From assembly GCF_003963535.1 (NCBI RefSeq), contig NZ_CP034539.1:682001-746000 (forward strand): a DNA stretch of 64,000 nt, in the 5' to 3' direction. Position 1 is the stretch's first letter, and every line of letters begins with the position of its first letter. Origin of the DNA: Streptomyces cyaneochromogenes. Lineage in GTDB: Bacteria; Actinomycetota; Actinomycetes; Streptomycetales; Streptomycetaceae. Below, piece by piece: positions 36,166 through 45,674 of the stretch. The notes beneath the pieces were generated by a model. The model searched no databases. It was not told the DNA's origin and was given only the letters and a program-made list of their open reading frames with translations. The translations under genes were made by a program, and so were the position numbers.

Positions 36166-36950
36166 CTGTCCTCCTCGCGGTCCGCCCGGCGGGCCGCGTT
36201 CGCGTGGACGGCCTTGCACAGATGGGCGGCGAGGCCCGGCCGTTGCTGCGACGGCGGCACGACGAGCGCGAAGGCGCGCGGATCGGCGGCGAAGTCGTCC
36301 GCGATGCGCCGGTGCATGTCGGGTGGACAGGTGGTGAACCAGCGGGCGATGTGCAGGCGGTGCTCCTCGGCGAGGTCCATGGTCCGCTCGCCGTCGGCGG
36401 GCTCCCCATCGTCGAAGGCCGCGAGCAGTTCCACCCGCCAGGCGGCGGCCTCGCGCATCAGCTGCCGCCAGTCCTCCTTGGTGTGGGCGGCGGCGCGAGC
36501 CATCGACTCCCGATGCCCGGCCGAGTCCTGCCACTTGAGCTGGGCCTCGGTGGCGTAGCTGAGGTCGAAGCCGATCTCGCCGAAGACCTCGAAGCGTTCC
36601 TCCGGGGTCAGCTCCACGCCCGTCTGCCGGACCTCGATCGCCTGCTCGGCGACCTCGGCCAGGCGCTGCAGCCGTCCGATCTCCTCGCTCAACTGCCTCA
36701 GCCGGGCCCGGAGATGCTCCAGGGCGTTCGCCTGCGGGTCCTTGAGGATCTCGGCGATCTCGTCGAGGGAGAAGCCGAGTTCGCGGTAGAAGAGGATCTG
36801 CTGGAGCCGGGCCAGATCGGCGTCGCTGTACAGCCGGTAACCGGCGCCGCTGCGGCCACTGGGCGAGAGCAGTCCCGCCCGGTCGTAGTGGTGCAGCGTG
36901 CGCACGGTCACCCCGGCGAAGGACGAGACCTGCCCCACGGAGTAGCTCAT
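36162..36950 (-). CDS. TipA-like MerR-family regulator with TipAS drug-binding domain
   Basis: This 262-residue protein joins a MerR winged-helix DNA-binding domain (residues 1-75: TVRTLHHYDRAGLLSP and YRLYSDADLARL), a coiled-coil dimerisation helix (75-115) and a TipAS-like C-terminal domain (about 130-250, with AEEHRLHIARWFTTCPP). TipAL of S. lividans binds thiopeptides and activates its own promoter. The first gene of a two-gene operon with a glycosyltransferase, it probably activates that operon when a ligand binds. The spacing between -35 and -10 fits a MerR-type 19-bp promoter. Confidence 0.88.
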   Translation of the reverse strand: MSYSVGQVSSFAGVTVRTLHHYDRAGLLSPSGRSGAGYRLYSDADLARLQQILFYRELGFSLDEIAEILKDPQANALEHLRARLRQLSEEIGRLQRLAEVAEQAIEVRQTGVELTPEERFEVFGEIGFDLSYATEAQLKWQDSAGHRESMARAAAHTKEDWRQLMREAAAWRVELLAAFDDGEPADGERTMDLAEEHRLHIARWFTTCPPDMHRRIADDFAADPRAFALVVPPSQQRPGLAAHLCKAVHANAARRADREEDR

Positions 36951-36974
36951 TCACCTGCCCTTTCGTCGGGGTAC

Positions 36975-37005
36975 AGCGTGCAGCCTGACGTAAGGGGAGG
37001 GTCAA
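36975..37005 (-). promoter_or_regulatory. MerR-type promoter of the TipA-like/glycosyltransferase operon
   Basis: On the minus strand a TTGACC -35 (37005-37000) is followed after 19 bases by CACGCT (36980-36975), a poor -10. The spacer contains CCTTACGTCAGG, an imperfect dyad around ACGT. A 19-base spacer with an internal dyad is the standard arrangement for MerR-family activators. Confidence 0.6.
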
Positions 37006-37014
37006 ACGGCGGTT

Positions 37015-38880
37015 CTATCCGACGGTTCGCGCGGCCCACGCGCTGAGCTCGGACCGTGCGGCGTTCAGCACCGTCGCCGAGGGCGCGGTCGCCCCGTTGG
37101 TCACCAGCGCGTAGTGCGGGACTGCGGAGTCGGTGTCGGTGAGCAGCAGGCGGCGGCTGCCCGTGCCGCCCGGTTCGGCGGCGACACCGACCGGGGTCGT
37201 CGAGGTGTACGACGGCGGCGCGTACGCCGTACCCAGGTCGGAGACCACCGTCGTGGACCCGGGCGGGAAGGACGCCGGAAGGTGCAGTTCGGTGGGCGCC
37301 GTGCCGCTGTTCGAGCGCCACACCAGCAACCCGTACTGGCCCGATCCCACGAGCTGCGCCACGTTCGGCAGTGAGCTCGGCACCGGGTTCCAGGTCAGGG
37401 TCGCGTTGCCGTCGCGTGAGCGGTCCTCGTAGGTGAAGGCGACGGTCGTCCCGGACGTGGCGCTCGGGTAGATGCGGTCGAGCAGCCGGGCGTCCTGGCG
37501 CAGCACCGCCGTACCCGAGTCGTCGAGGCGTACGGCGGACAGGTCCTCGCCGTTCCAGGCGTCGCCGTCGGTCTGCACCTTGTCCGGGTTGTCGTTCATC
37601 AGCTCCTGGTGACGGCCGTTGTAGATGTCCCACTGCCACTGGGAGCCGGAGAGGACGGGACCGGAGCCCGCCGGGTTCGACCACCAACTCGCGCCCTTCA
37701 CCCGGGAGTCGAGGGCCTGGTACATCGCCTTGTAGACCGTCGGCGCCTTGTCGGAGACGGATCCGGTGAGCGGGTGCCCGAACTCGCTGATGATCGCGGT
37801 CGTCCCGGTAGCGGAGGCGCGGTCGCGGACGGTCCCGAAGTCGCCCACGTACTGCCCGTCCTGCGCCTTGCCCCACATGAAGACGCCGGAGATGGCCTTC
37901 TGGTCGTAGAAGTGGGTGTTGAAGGCGTAGCGCGGGCCGAGCGTGCCGGCGTCCAGCAGTCCGCCCTCCTCCTTCTGGAAGTCGAGGTTGGCGTTCCAGA
38001 AGAGGTTGGGCTCGACGAAGGCCGGCTTGGCCTGCCAGCCCGCCGCGTCCATGCGGGCGCGGAACTTGACGTAGAAGGGCCACAGCACGTCCTTCTCCCA
38101 CGTCCGGCTGGTCTGGCCGGAGTCGTAGGTGCCGGCGTGCGGCTCGTTCCACGGGTCGAACCCGACGACGCCCGTGAACTGGGCGGCGGTGAGGTTCTGC
38201 TTCACATACGCCATCGTCTTCTGGGCGGTGTCGAGGAAGGCGTCCTGGAGGCCGTACGCGTTGTGCCAGAAGTCGTACGTCGACTGCTTCACGGCCTCGT
38301 TCGAGGTGATGTTCTGGCCCCAGAACGGGCAGATCCCGCAGTATTCGTCGGGATAGTCGCCGAGGTCGACCGCCCACTTGGGGGCGCCGTCGCCGGTGTA
38401 CCAGCTGTCCGTGTCGAACAGCCAGCGGGAGTAGAGGTCCTGGTGGAAGTCGGGGTACACGCGGATCCCGGCGTCCAGGAACGCGCGCATCTGGTCGGTG
38501 GCCTTCGCGAGGTAGGTGGTGTCGACCTGGCCGCGCACGGGCTCCGCGTAGGCCCAGGAGAGCAGGAAGCGCACCGAGTTGCCGCCGCCCAGGGCGCGCA
38601 GCGCGGTCGCGGACTTCTTCGCGTCGGCGGTCGACGCGAAGGGCAGACCGTTGTTCTCCTTCAGTTTCGTCTCGCCGGAGACGTTGTAGCCGCGCAGCAC
38701 GACCTCGCGGCCGTTGCCGTCGACGAAGCGGCCGTTCTGCACGGTGAGGGGGGTTTCGTCGAACCAGAGGGAGCCGGGAAGGGTGGCGGCGGTGGCGGGA
38801 GAGGGGCCCACCACCGTCAGGGATCCGAAGAGGACGACCAGGACAACCAGCAGTCGCGACCGTATGTTCGGCATGTCCAC
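37015..38880 (-). CDS. Secreted GH5 glycosidase, endoglycoceramidase-like
   Basis: The 621-residue precursor has a signal peptide (cleavage near ATA, residue 31) and a GH5 barrel with VVLRGYNVSG, the DFHQDLYSRW segment that resembles endoglycoceramidases, the acid/base Glu in FDPWNEPH and the nucleophile Glu in IISEFGHP. A C-terminal beta-sandwich (about residues 480-580) follows. Family members cut glycosyl-ceramide or related glycolipid bonds. The start could be GTG 38880 or ATG 38874; neither has a good ribosome binding site. The last 30 residues are Ala/Ser-rich. Confidence 0.85.
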   Translation of the reverse strand: MDMPNIRSRLLVVLVVLFGSLTVVGPSPATAATLPGSLWFDETPLTVQNGRFVDGNGREVVLRGYNVSGETKLKENNGLPFASTADAKKSATALRALGGGNSVRFLLSWAYAEPVRGQVDTTYLAKATDQMRAFLDAGIRVYPDFHQDLYSRWLFDTDSWYTGDGAPKWAVDLGDYPDEYCGICPFWGQNITSNEAVKQSTYDFWHNAYGLQDAFLDTAQKTMAYVKQNLTAAQFTGVVGFDPWNEPHAGTYDSGQTSRTWEKDVLWPFYVKFRARMDAAGWQAKPAFVEPNLFWNANLDFQKEEGGLLDAGTLGPRYAFNTHFYDQKAISGVFMWGKAQDGQYVGDFGTVRDRASATGTTAIISEFGHPLTGSVSDKAPTVYKAMYQALDSRVKGASWWSNPAGSGPVLSGSQWQWDIYNGRHQELMNDNPDKVQTDGDAWNGEDLSAVRLDDSGTAVLRQDARLLDRIYPSATSGTTVAFTYEDRSRDGNATLTWNPVPSSLPNVAQLVGSGQYGLLVWRSNSGTAPTELHLPASFPPGSTTVVSDLGTAYAPPSYTSTTPVGVAAEPGGTGSRRLLLTDTDSAVPHYALVTNGATAPSATVLNAARSELSAWAARTVG

Positions 38881-38956
38881 TACAGTCCGGTGATTTCAGG
38901 ACACAGTCAACACCCCTGACTCTGGAGTAAGTTCAGTCTTTCCCGCCACCCCGGCC

Positions 38957-39616
38957 TCATCCCTCGCTGGGCAGACCGAGTTCCTCACGCGCCTCCGTGA
39001 CCCACCGCAGGACGCCGTCCGCCCCCGCCTTGCCGGCCGACTCAGCCGCCTCCCGCAGGAGTTCCGCGGCTTCCTCCCGCCGGTCCTGCTGAGCCGCGAG
39101 GTACGCGAGCCCGATCAGGTTGGCGGCCACCCCCGGCAGGAAGCCGAGTTCGCGGCGCAGCCGGGTGGACTCCTCGAAACGGGCCCGCGCCGCGTCGAGC
39201 CGGCCGGCCATGTGCTCCGCGAAGCCGAGGTGCCGAAGGGCGTAGGAGATGGTCAGCCGGTCGTCGGCCCGGGTGGCGAGGTCGAGGGAGCGGGTGAAGG
39301 CGGGCAGGGCGGTCTCGGTGTCGTCGCGGACCACCTGGTGGAAGGTGCCGACCCAGAACAGCGCCTCCCCCTCGCCGCGCACGTCACCGAGCTGCCGGTA
39401 CAGCCGTGCGGCACGTTCGAAGAGCTCCAGCTCCCGTCCGTCCTCGACCCGGTCCTTCAGGAACCGGGCGTGGACGATCCTGCCTCGGGCCAGGGCGAGA
39501 TCCGCCTCGACCGCGTCGAGCCCTTGGTCGGCCGTGTTCAGGGCGTCGCCGTCACCGCCGAACACCGAGCGTTCGTAGGCGAGTTGGGCTTGCTCAATGC
39601 GCGGGTCCACAGTCAT
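38957..39616 (-). CDS. Tetratricopeptide-repeat protein
   Basis: The 219-residue protein is all helix with TPR-type repeats: AARLYRQLGDVRGEGEALFWVG, AFTRSLDLATRADDRLTISYAL, ARARFEESTRLRRELG and AAELLREAAE, in register with 34-40-residue units over residues 60-205. It has no signal peptide, so it is cytosolic and probably a protein-interaction or regulatory factor. ATG 39616 is the start. It follows otrA on the same strand after 44 bases and may be read through from it, though the link is unclear. Confidence 0.8.
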   Translation of the reverse strand: MTVDPRIEQAQLAYERSVFGGDGDALNTADQGLDAVEADLALARGRIVHARFLKDRVEDGRELELFERAARLYRQLGDVRGEGEALFWVGTFHQVVRDDTETALPAFTRSLDLATRADDRLTISYALRHLGFAEHMAGRLDAARARFEESTRLRRELGFLPGVAANLIGLAYLAAQQDRREEAAELLREAAESAGKAGADGVLRWVTEAREELGLPSEG

Positions 39617-39660
39617 GCGGCGATCGTACGAACTTCGCCCCTCGCCCTCACCAAGATTTC

Positions 39661-41667
39661 TCAGCTCCCGACCCTGCGCGTCAGGTTCAGCAGGTACTCC
39701 TTCCGGTTCAGCGGGTTGAGGTCGGTACGGCGGCGTTCCGGAAGCGTGCCGCGCGGGGCGGGTGCGTAGTGGTCGAAGGCGCTCTCCAGCTCGCCCTCGC
39801 CGCGCGTGAGCCCCGGTAGGTGCTGCTCCAGTTCGTGCACGTGGGCCGCGGGGACCGAGCCCTCCAGCGAGCAGGTGTCGCCCCGCGTCCGCGTGGCCTG
39901 CGGCACCGCGCGCAGCCTGGTCAGCACCGGCAGCAGGGCGGCCAGGGTGTCGGTCGGGGCCTCGAGGCGGAAGCGGTGCATCGGCTCGTGGACCCGGGTG
40001 CCGGCCCGGCGCAGCGCCTCCACCAGGACCAGCGGGGTCAGACCGCGGAAGTCCTGTCCGGTGCTGGACATGCTCTTGTCGAAGCCCTGGTGGGCGTGGC
40101 TCTGCCGGGGCGAGTAGCCGCAGTGGGTCATGGTGACCGTGCAGTCGGGGATCTGCCAGCCGTGCAGCCCCTGCGTGAGGGTCTCGCGGACGGTGTCCTC
40201 GACGGCCTTGAAGAAGGCGTACGGCATGGAGCCCAGCTCCACCTCCAGGCGGAACTCCACTCCGGATCCGACCGGCGCCGGGTCGACGCGCAGGCCGACC
40301 GTGGCGAGGAACGGGTTCGCGTCCTTCTTGTTGAACTCGACCGCCGCGCCCGGGCCGACCGGCCGCTCGACGCACAGCGGGGTCGTCTCGCGGAAGGTGA
40401 CGTCGAGGCCGAAGTCGTCGGCGAGCGTGGCCTGGATGACCTCCTTCTGCACCTCGCCGTAGAGGGAGACGAAGGTCTCCTGCCGTACCTCGTCGTGGCG
40501 CAGGTCGATGAGCGGGTCCTGTTCGGCCAGGCGGGTGAGGGCACGGTGCAGGGCCCGCCGGTCCGTGCCGCCCGCCGGGTCCACGACCGTTTCGAGCGTG
40601 GGCGGCGCGAAGTGGTGCCCGTAGGCCTTGCGGGGCTCGCCGATCGCGTCGCCGATCCTGATGTCGGCCAGGCCCCACAGCCTGGCGATGCGGCCCGCCG
40701 CCACCTGGTCGTCCCTGACGTCCGTGCCCTGGTCGAAGACGCTGATCGCGGTGATCCGGCCCTCGGCACGGGAGTCTCCGAGGGCGCCGGTGCCGCCGGT
40801 CTCCCCTGCGGCGCCGAAGCGGATGCGGTCACGGGTGCGCAGGGTGCCGGAGAACATCCGCGCGTAGGCGACCTTCTCCCCCGCCGCTCCCCGCTCGACC
40901 TTGAAGACGGTGCCCGAGACCGGGCCCTCGGCGTCGCCGTCCGCGGCGGGGAGCAGTTCCCTGATCCCGCCGACCAGTGCCGTGACTCCGGCGCCCGTGA
41001 CGGCGGATCCGAAGTACACCGGGTGGACCAGCGCCTGCCGGGTCTGGTGGGCGAGGGCGGCGCGCAGGCGGTCGTACGAGACCGTCTCCTCGACGTACGC
41101 CGTCAGCAGTTCGTCGTCGTGGTCGGCCAGGACGTCGAGTGCCGCCGGGGCGAGGCCCGGGACGAACCGGGCGTCGCGCGTGCCCAGGCCCTGGGCCGTC
41201 CCCATCGGCACCACGGCCGACGTCAGCCGTTCCGCCAGGGCCCGCAGGACGGCGTCGTAGCGTGCGCCGCGCCTGTCGATCTTGTTGACGAAGACGAGGG
41301 TCGGGATGCGCAGCCGCCGCAGCGTGCGCATCAGCACACGGGTCTGCGGCTGGACGCCCTCGACGGCCGAGACGACCAGCACGGCGCCGTCCAGGACGCC
41401 GAGCACCCGCTCCACCTCGGCGATGAAGTCCGGGTGGCCGGGGGTGTCGATGAGGTTGACCGTCACGTCGTCGAGCGTGAAGGAGACGACGGCGGACTTG
41501 ATGGTGATGCCGCGCTGCCGCTCCAGCGCGAGGGAATCGGTCTGCGTGTTCCCGGCGTCGACGCTGCCGATCTCGTCGATCACGCCCGCGGTGTGCAGCA
41601 GGCGTTCGGTCAGGCTGGTCTTACCGGCGTCGACATGGGCGAGGATCCCGAGGTTGAGCAAGTGCAC
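39661..41667 (-). CDS. otrA: OtrA-type ribosomal protection GTPase (tetracycline resistance family)
   Basis: A 668-residue translational GTPase of the Tet(M)/Otr(A) type, an EF-G paralogue that removes tetracycline from the ribosome. GTP motifs are AHVDAGKTS (G1), IDTPGHPDF (G3) and FVNKIDRRG (G4), followed by a Tet-type C-terminal domain ending in NRKEYLLNLTRRVGS. Otr(A) of S. rimosus is nearly the same length (663). GTG 41667 is preceded by only a weak AAGGAC ten bases away, while an upstream ORF with a strong site overlaps this start. No drug biosynthetic genes are adjacent, so it may be a chromosomal housekeeping copy. Confidence 0.9.
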   Translation of the reverse strand: MHLLNLGILAHVDAGKTSLTERLLHTAGVIDEIGSVDAGNTQTDSLALERQRGITIKSAVVSFTLDDVTVNLIDTPGHPDFIAEVERVLGVLDGAVLVVSAVEGVQPQTRVLMRTLRRLRIPTLVFVNKIDRRGARYDAVLRALAERLTSAVVPMGTAQGLGTRDARFVPGLAPAALDVLADHDDELLTAYVEETVSYDRLRAALAHQTRQALVHPVYFGSAVTGAGVTALVGGIRELLPAADGDAEGPVSGTVFKVERGAAGEKVAYARMFSGTLRTRDRIRFGAAGETGGTGALGDSRAEGRITAISVFDQGTDVRDDQVAAGRIARLWGLADIRIGDAIGEPRKAYGHHFAPPTLETVVDPAGGTDRRALHRALTRLAEQDPLIDLRHDEVRQETFVSLYGEVQKEVIQATLADDFGLDVTFRETTPLCVERPVGPGAAVEFNKKDANPFLATVGLRVDPAPVGSGVEFRLEVELGSMPYAFFKAVEDTVRETLTQGLHGWQIPDCTVTMTHCGYSPRQSHAHQGFDKSMSSTGQDFRGLTPLVLVEALRRAGTRVHEPMHRFRLEAPTDTLAALLPVLTRLRAVPQATRTRGDTCSLEGSVPAAHVHELEQHLPGLTRGEGELESAFDHYAPAPRGTLPERRRTDLNPLNRKEYLLNLTRRVGS

Positions 41668-41731
41668 GAAACGTCATGTCCTTCGATGAGGGGGTCGTTC
41701 CTTCCGGGGTGGACATGAACGCAGTGCGCAT
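41621..41731 (-). CDS. Upstream leader ORF overlapping the otrA start
   Basis: A 36-codon frame begins at ATG 41731 with AAGGAG eight bases before it, and ends at TAA 41621, 47 bases inside otrA in another frame. The product begins MRTAFMSTPEGTTPSSKDM. Strong initiation of this frame would send ribosomes through the poor otrA start, so stalling by tetracycline could change otrA translation, as leader peptides do for tet(M). A tandem pair of GGCCGTCACCCAA (about 41742-41772) lies just upstream. Existence of the peptide is inferred from site strength and overlap only. Confidence 0.5.
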   Translation of the reverse strand: MRTAFMSTPEGTTPSSKDMTFRALAQPRDPRPCRRR

Positions 41732-41947
41732 TGCTGCTCCTTCTTGGGTGACGGCCTTGGGTGACGGCCTCGGCCTTCGCCGGACCCGTGCAGTGCAGCA
41801 GGACGGGGCCCGCACAAGCAATGGATTAACGCTCAACGAACGCTGCCGCAGCACTCGCCGCGTCACCGCCGCCGCCATAGAGTGACGTACATCACGTTCG
41901 GCCGATGTTTCTTCTCCACTTCCGCCCGAACGGCCCTTGGAGGGCAC

Positions 41948-42418
41948 ATGACTCACATCTCGCTGAAGGTGGACGGCACGACCTACGAGGACGACGTGGA
42001 GCCCCGTCTCCTCCTGATCCACTACCTGCGCGACCGCCTCGGTCTGACCGGCACCCCGATCGGCTGCGACACCTCGAACTGCGGGACCTGCACGGTCGAG
42101 CTGGACGGCACGGCCGTCAAGAGCTGCACCGTGCTCGCCGTCCAGGCCGACGGGAGCGAGGTGACCACCGTCCAGGGGCTCGCCCATGACGGCGAGTGGA
42201 CGGCCCTGCAGCGGGCGTTCCACGAGCGGCACGCGCTCCAGTGCGGCTACTGCACCCCGGGGATGATCATGGCGGCCCGCGATCTGCTGCGCGAGCACCC
42301 GCACCCCACGCCGGACGAGGTGCGCCATGGCCTGGAAGGCAACCTGTGCCGCTGCACCGGCTACCAGAACATCGTTCAGGCGGTCCTGGACGCCTCCGAG
42401 GAGGAGGTCACGGCATGA
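41948..42418 (+). CDS. coxS: CO-dehydrogenase-like molybdenum hydroxylase, [2Fe-2S] small subunit
   Basis: The 156-residue subunit carries both iron-sulfur clusters of the molybdenum hydroxylase: the N-terminal plant-ferredoxin cluster ([17 protein letters not shown], residues 39-55) and the C-terminal cluster in CGYCTPGM (about 101-108) and GNLCRCTGY (about 136-144). It passes electrons from the molybdenum centre to FAD. ATG 41948 has a GGAGG site seven bases upstream. It overlaps the large subunit gene by four bases. Confidence 0.94.
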   Translation: MTHISLKVDGTTYEDDVEPRLLLIHYLRDRLGLTGTPIGCDTSNCGTCTVELDGTAVKSCTVLAVQADGSEVTTVQGLAHDGEWTALQRAFHERHALQCGYCTPGMIMAARDLLREHPHPTPDEVRHGLEGNLCRCTGYQNIVQAVLDASEEEVTA

Positions 42419-44808
42419 GCGAGACCGTCGAACGCGAGGTCGGACGTGCCCGGTACCGCAAGGAGGATGCCCACCTGATCACCGGGCAGACCAACTGGAC
42501 CGACAACATCAGCGTCAACGGACTGCTGCACCTGGCGATCCTGCGCAGTCCGATGGCCCACGCCCGGATCGACCGCGTCGACGTCTCCGCGGCGCTCCAA
42601 CGCCCGGGAGTCATCGCCGCGTTCAGCGGACGCGACGTCGCTGAGGCAATGGGCTCATTGCCGTGCGCCTGGCCCGTCGCCGAGGGCACCGTGGTGCCGG
42701 ACCACCCGCCGATCGCCGTCGACGAGGTGCGCTACGCCGGCGACCCGGTGGCCGTCGTCGTGGCCCGCGACCGGTACACGGCCGCCGACGCGCTGGAGGC
42801 CGTCGAGGTCGACTACACCCCGCTGCCCGCCGCCCTGGACATCGAGGGGGCGCTGGCCGAGGGCAGCCCACTGGTCCACTCCGACAAGGGCACCAACCGC
42901 TGCTACGACTACCGCACGTCCGACGGCGACTACGCGGCCGCCAAGGCCCGGGCCGACGTCGTCCTGACCCGCCGCTACCACCAGCAGCGCCTCATCCCCA
43001 CCGCGATGGAGCCGCGCGCCGTCGTGGTCACCCCGCTCGCCGCTTCCGGCGATTTCACCCTCTACTCCTCCACCCAGGTCCCGCACGTCCTGCGCGTCCT
43101 GCTCGCGGTCACCACCGGCATCCCGGAGAACAAGATCCGCGTCGTCGCCCCCGACGTGGGCGGCGGGTTCGGCTCGAAGCTCCAGGTGTACGGCGAGGAA
43201 GTGATCACCCTGGTGCTGGCCAAGCGCCTCGGCCGGCCGCTGAAGTGGACCGAGTCCCGCTCCGAGGCCAACGTCGCCACCCACCACGGCCGCAGCCAGG
43301 TCCAGGACATCGAGATCGCCGCCCGCCTCGACGGCACCGTGCTGGGCCTGAAGGTCTCACTGCTGGCCGACATGGGCGCGTACCTGATGCTGCTCAGCCC
43401 CGGCATCCCGATCCTCGGCGCCTCCATGTACCCGGCGATCTACAAGATGGGGGCCTACGAGTTCTCCTGCACGGGCGTCTTCACCAACCGCACCCCGATC
43501 GACGCCTATCGGGGAGCGGGCCGCCCGGAGGCGACGTACGCGATCGAGCGGATCATCGACGACCTGGCCGCCGAACTCGGCATGGACCCCGTCGACCTGC
43601 GGCGCCACAACTGGATCCGGCACGAGGAGTTCCCGTACACCACGATCGCGGGGCTCACCTACGACAGCGGCAACTACGAGGCCGCCACCGACAGGGCGCT
43701 CGCGCTGTTCGACTACGACAAGCTGCGCGCCGAGCAGGCGGACCGCGTCGACCACGCGGACACCGTGCGCCTCGGCATCGGCGTGTCCACGTACACGGAG
43801 ATGTGCGGCCTCGCGCCGAGCCGCTGGCTGGGCGAGATGAACTACGCGGCGGGCGGCTGGGAGGCGGCGAACATCAGGGTGCTGCCCACCGGCAAGGTCG
43901 AGATCATCACAGGGACCAGCCCGCACGGGCAGGGCCATGTGACGTCCTGGAGCCAGATCGCCGCCGACGTCCTCGGGGTGCCGTTCGACGACATCGAGGT
44001 GATGCACGGCGACACCGTGCTGGCGACCCATGGCATGGACACCTACGGCTCACGCTCGGTCGTCATCGGTGGCGTCGCCGTCCACGAGGCGGCGCGCAAA
44101 GTGGTGGACAAGGCCCGCAAGGTCGCGGCCCACCTGCTGGAGGCCAACGAGGCGGACCTCGACTTCGCGGACGGCGTCTTCTCCGTCAAGGGCTCCCCCG
44201 AGGCGCGCAGGACCATCCAGGAGGTGGCCTTCGCGACCTTCTCCTCGCACGACCTGCCCGACGGCATGGAGCCGACGATCAACGCCGAGCACGTCCTCGA
44301 CCCCGACACGTTCTCGTTCCCGCACGGCACCCACCTGTGCGCGGTCGAGGTCGACACCGAGACGGGTGCCGTGCACATCCGGTCGTACGTGTGCGTCGAC
44401 GACGTCGGCAAGGTGATCAACCCGGTGATCGTCGAGGGCCAGCTGCACGGCGGCATCGCCCAGGGCATCGCCCAGGCGCTGTACGAGGAGGCCGTGTACG
44501 ACGAGGAGGGCAACCTGGTCACCGGAACGCTGGCCGACTATCTGGTGCCGGGCGCCCCGGACCTGCCCGAGTTCGTCACCGACCGCACCGAGACACCCGC
44601 CACCTCGAACCCCCTCGGCGTGAAGGGCGTCGGCGAGACGGGCACGATCGCCTCGACGCCGGCCGTGGTCAACGCGGTCGTGGACGCCCTGCGGCCCTTC
44701 GGCGTCCAGGACATCCGGATGCCCTGCACACCGGAACGGGTCTGGCAGGCCGTTCGGTCCGGTCCGTCCGGTTCCTCGGCCCAGTCCGGGAAGGAGGCGT
44801 CGGCATGA
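42415..44808 (+). CDS. coxL: CO-dehydrogenase-like molybdenum-binding large subunit, form II
   Basis: This 797-residue molybdopterin-cytosine-dinucleotide subunit has the active-site loop AYRGAGR (about residues 364-370). True form I CO dehydrogenases have AYxCSFR, so this belongs to form II (CODH-like), whose substrate is uncertain. Other family segments are GGGFGSK (about 245), GTSPHGQGH (about 501) and KGVGETGT near residue 739. It is coupled to both flanking subunit genes by four-base overlaps, and carries out the hydroxylation of a small molecule at Mo in the cytosol. Confidence 0.94.
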   Translation: MSETVEREVGRARYRKEDAHLITGQTNWTDNISVNGLLHLAILRSPMAHARIDRVDVSAALQRPGVIAAFSGRDVAEAMGSLPCAWPVAEGTVVPDHPPIAVDEVRYAGDPVAVVVARDRYTAADALEAVEVDYTPLPAALDIEGALAEGSPLVHSDKGTNRCYDYRTSDGDYAAAKARADVVLTRRYHQQRLIPTAMEPRAVVVTPLAASGDFTLYSSTQVPHVLRVLLAVTTGIPENKIRVVAPDVGGGFGSKLQVYGEEVITLVLAKRLGRPLKWTESRSEANVATHHGRSQVQDIEIAARLDGTVLGLKVSLLADMGAYLMLLSPGIPILGASMYPAIYKMGAYEFSCTGVFTNRTPIDAYRGAGRPEATYAIERIIDDLAAELGMDPVDLRRHNWIRHEEFPYTTIAGLTYDSGNYEAATDRALALFDYDKLRAEQADRVDHADTVRLGIGVSTYTEMCGLAPSRWLGEMNYAAGGWEAANIRVLPTGKVEIITGTSPHGQGHVTSWSQIAADVLGVPFDDIEVMHGDTVLATHGMDTYGSRSVVIGGVAVHEAARKVVDKARKVAAHLLEANEADLDFADGVFSVKGSPEARRTIQEVAFATFSSHDLPDGMEPTINAEHVLDPDTFSFPHGTHLCAVEVDTETGAVHIRSYVCVDDVGKVINPVIVEGQLHGGIAQGIAQALYEEAVYDEEGNLVTGTLADYLVPGAPDLPEFVTDRTETPATSNPLGVKGVGETGTIASTPAVVNAVVDALRPFGVQDIRMPCTPERVWQAVRSGPSGSSAQSGKEASA

Positions 44809-45659
44809 TTCCCGCCGCGTTCGAGTACGCCCGTCCCAGCAGCGTCGACGAGGCCGTCCGCATGCTCGCGGACGCCGGCGAGGACGCGAAGGTGCTGGCC
44901 GGCGGGCAGAGCCTGCTGCCGCTCATGCGGCTGCGGCTGGCCTTCCCGGAGCTCGTCGTGGACGTCAACCGGATCCCCGAGCTGCGCGGGGTCCGGGAGG
45001 ACGGCGACACCCTGGTCATCGGCGCGATGACCACGCACCACGACGTCATCGCGGATCCGCTGGTCCGGCGGCACGCGGGGCTCCTGGCCGCCGCCACCTC
45101 CACGGTCGCGGACCCGGCCGTACGGCATCGCGGCACCTTCGGCGGCTCGCTCGCACACGCCGACCCCGCCGGGGACCTGCCCGCGGTGGTGCTGGTGATG
45201 AACGCTGAGCTGGTGGCCCAGGGGCCGCGCGGGCGGCGCACGATCCCGGCGCGGGAGTTCTTCGTCGACTATCTCCAGTCCGCGCTGGAGCCCGACGAGC
45301 TGCTGGTCGAGGTCCGGATCCCGAAGGCGGACGGCTGGGGCTTCCGCTACGAGAAGTTCCACCGCGTCGCCCAGGCCTGGCCGATCGTCGGCGTGGCCGC
45401 GCTGGTGCGGCGTGGCGACGGGCACATCGCCGAGGCGCGGGTCGGGCTGACCAACATGGGCACGACCCCCTTGCGGGCGGCGGCCGCCGAGGAGGCGCTG
45501 TCCGGCGCCGGGGATCCGGAGGCGGTCGCGCAGGCCGCCCAGGAGGCGACGCAGGGCACCCGGCCGGCCCAGGACAGCTCGGCCTCGCCCGAGTACCGGG
45601 CCCATCTGGCGCGGGTGCTCACCAAGCGGGCGGTGCTGGCGGCCGCCGGGATGGGGTGA
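44805..45659 (+). CDS. coxM: CO-dehydrogenase-like FAD-binding medium subunit
   Basis: The 284-residue flavoprotein shows the FAD-binding pattern AGGQSLLP (about residues 31-38), DVNRIPEL and RHRGTFGGSLAHADPAGDLP (about 104-123), and the CO_deh_flav C-terminal domain. It receives electrons from the iron-sulfur subunit and passes them to the respiratory chain or an acceptor. The order here is small, large, medium; the classical CO dehydrogenase operon is medium, small, large, another sign of form II. ATG 44805 follows GGAGG. Confidence 0.93.
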   Translation: MIPAAFEYARPSSVDEAVRMLADAGEDAKVLAGGQSLLPLMRLRLAFPELVVDVNRIPELRGVREDGDTLVIGAMTTHHDVIADPLVRRHAGLLAAATSTVADPAVRHRGTFGGSLAHADPAGDLPAVVLVMNAELVAQGPRGRRTIPAREFFVDYLQSALEPDELLVEVRIPKADGWGFRYEKFHRVAQAWPIVGVAALVRRGDGHIAEARVGLTNMGTTPLRAAAAEEALSGAGDPEAVAQAAQEATQGTRPAQDSSASPEYRAHLARVLTKRAVLAAAGMG

Positions 45660-45674
45660 GCGACGATCATCGGC

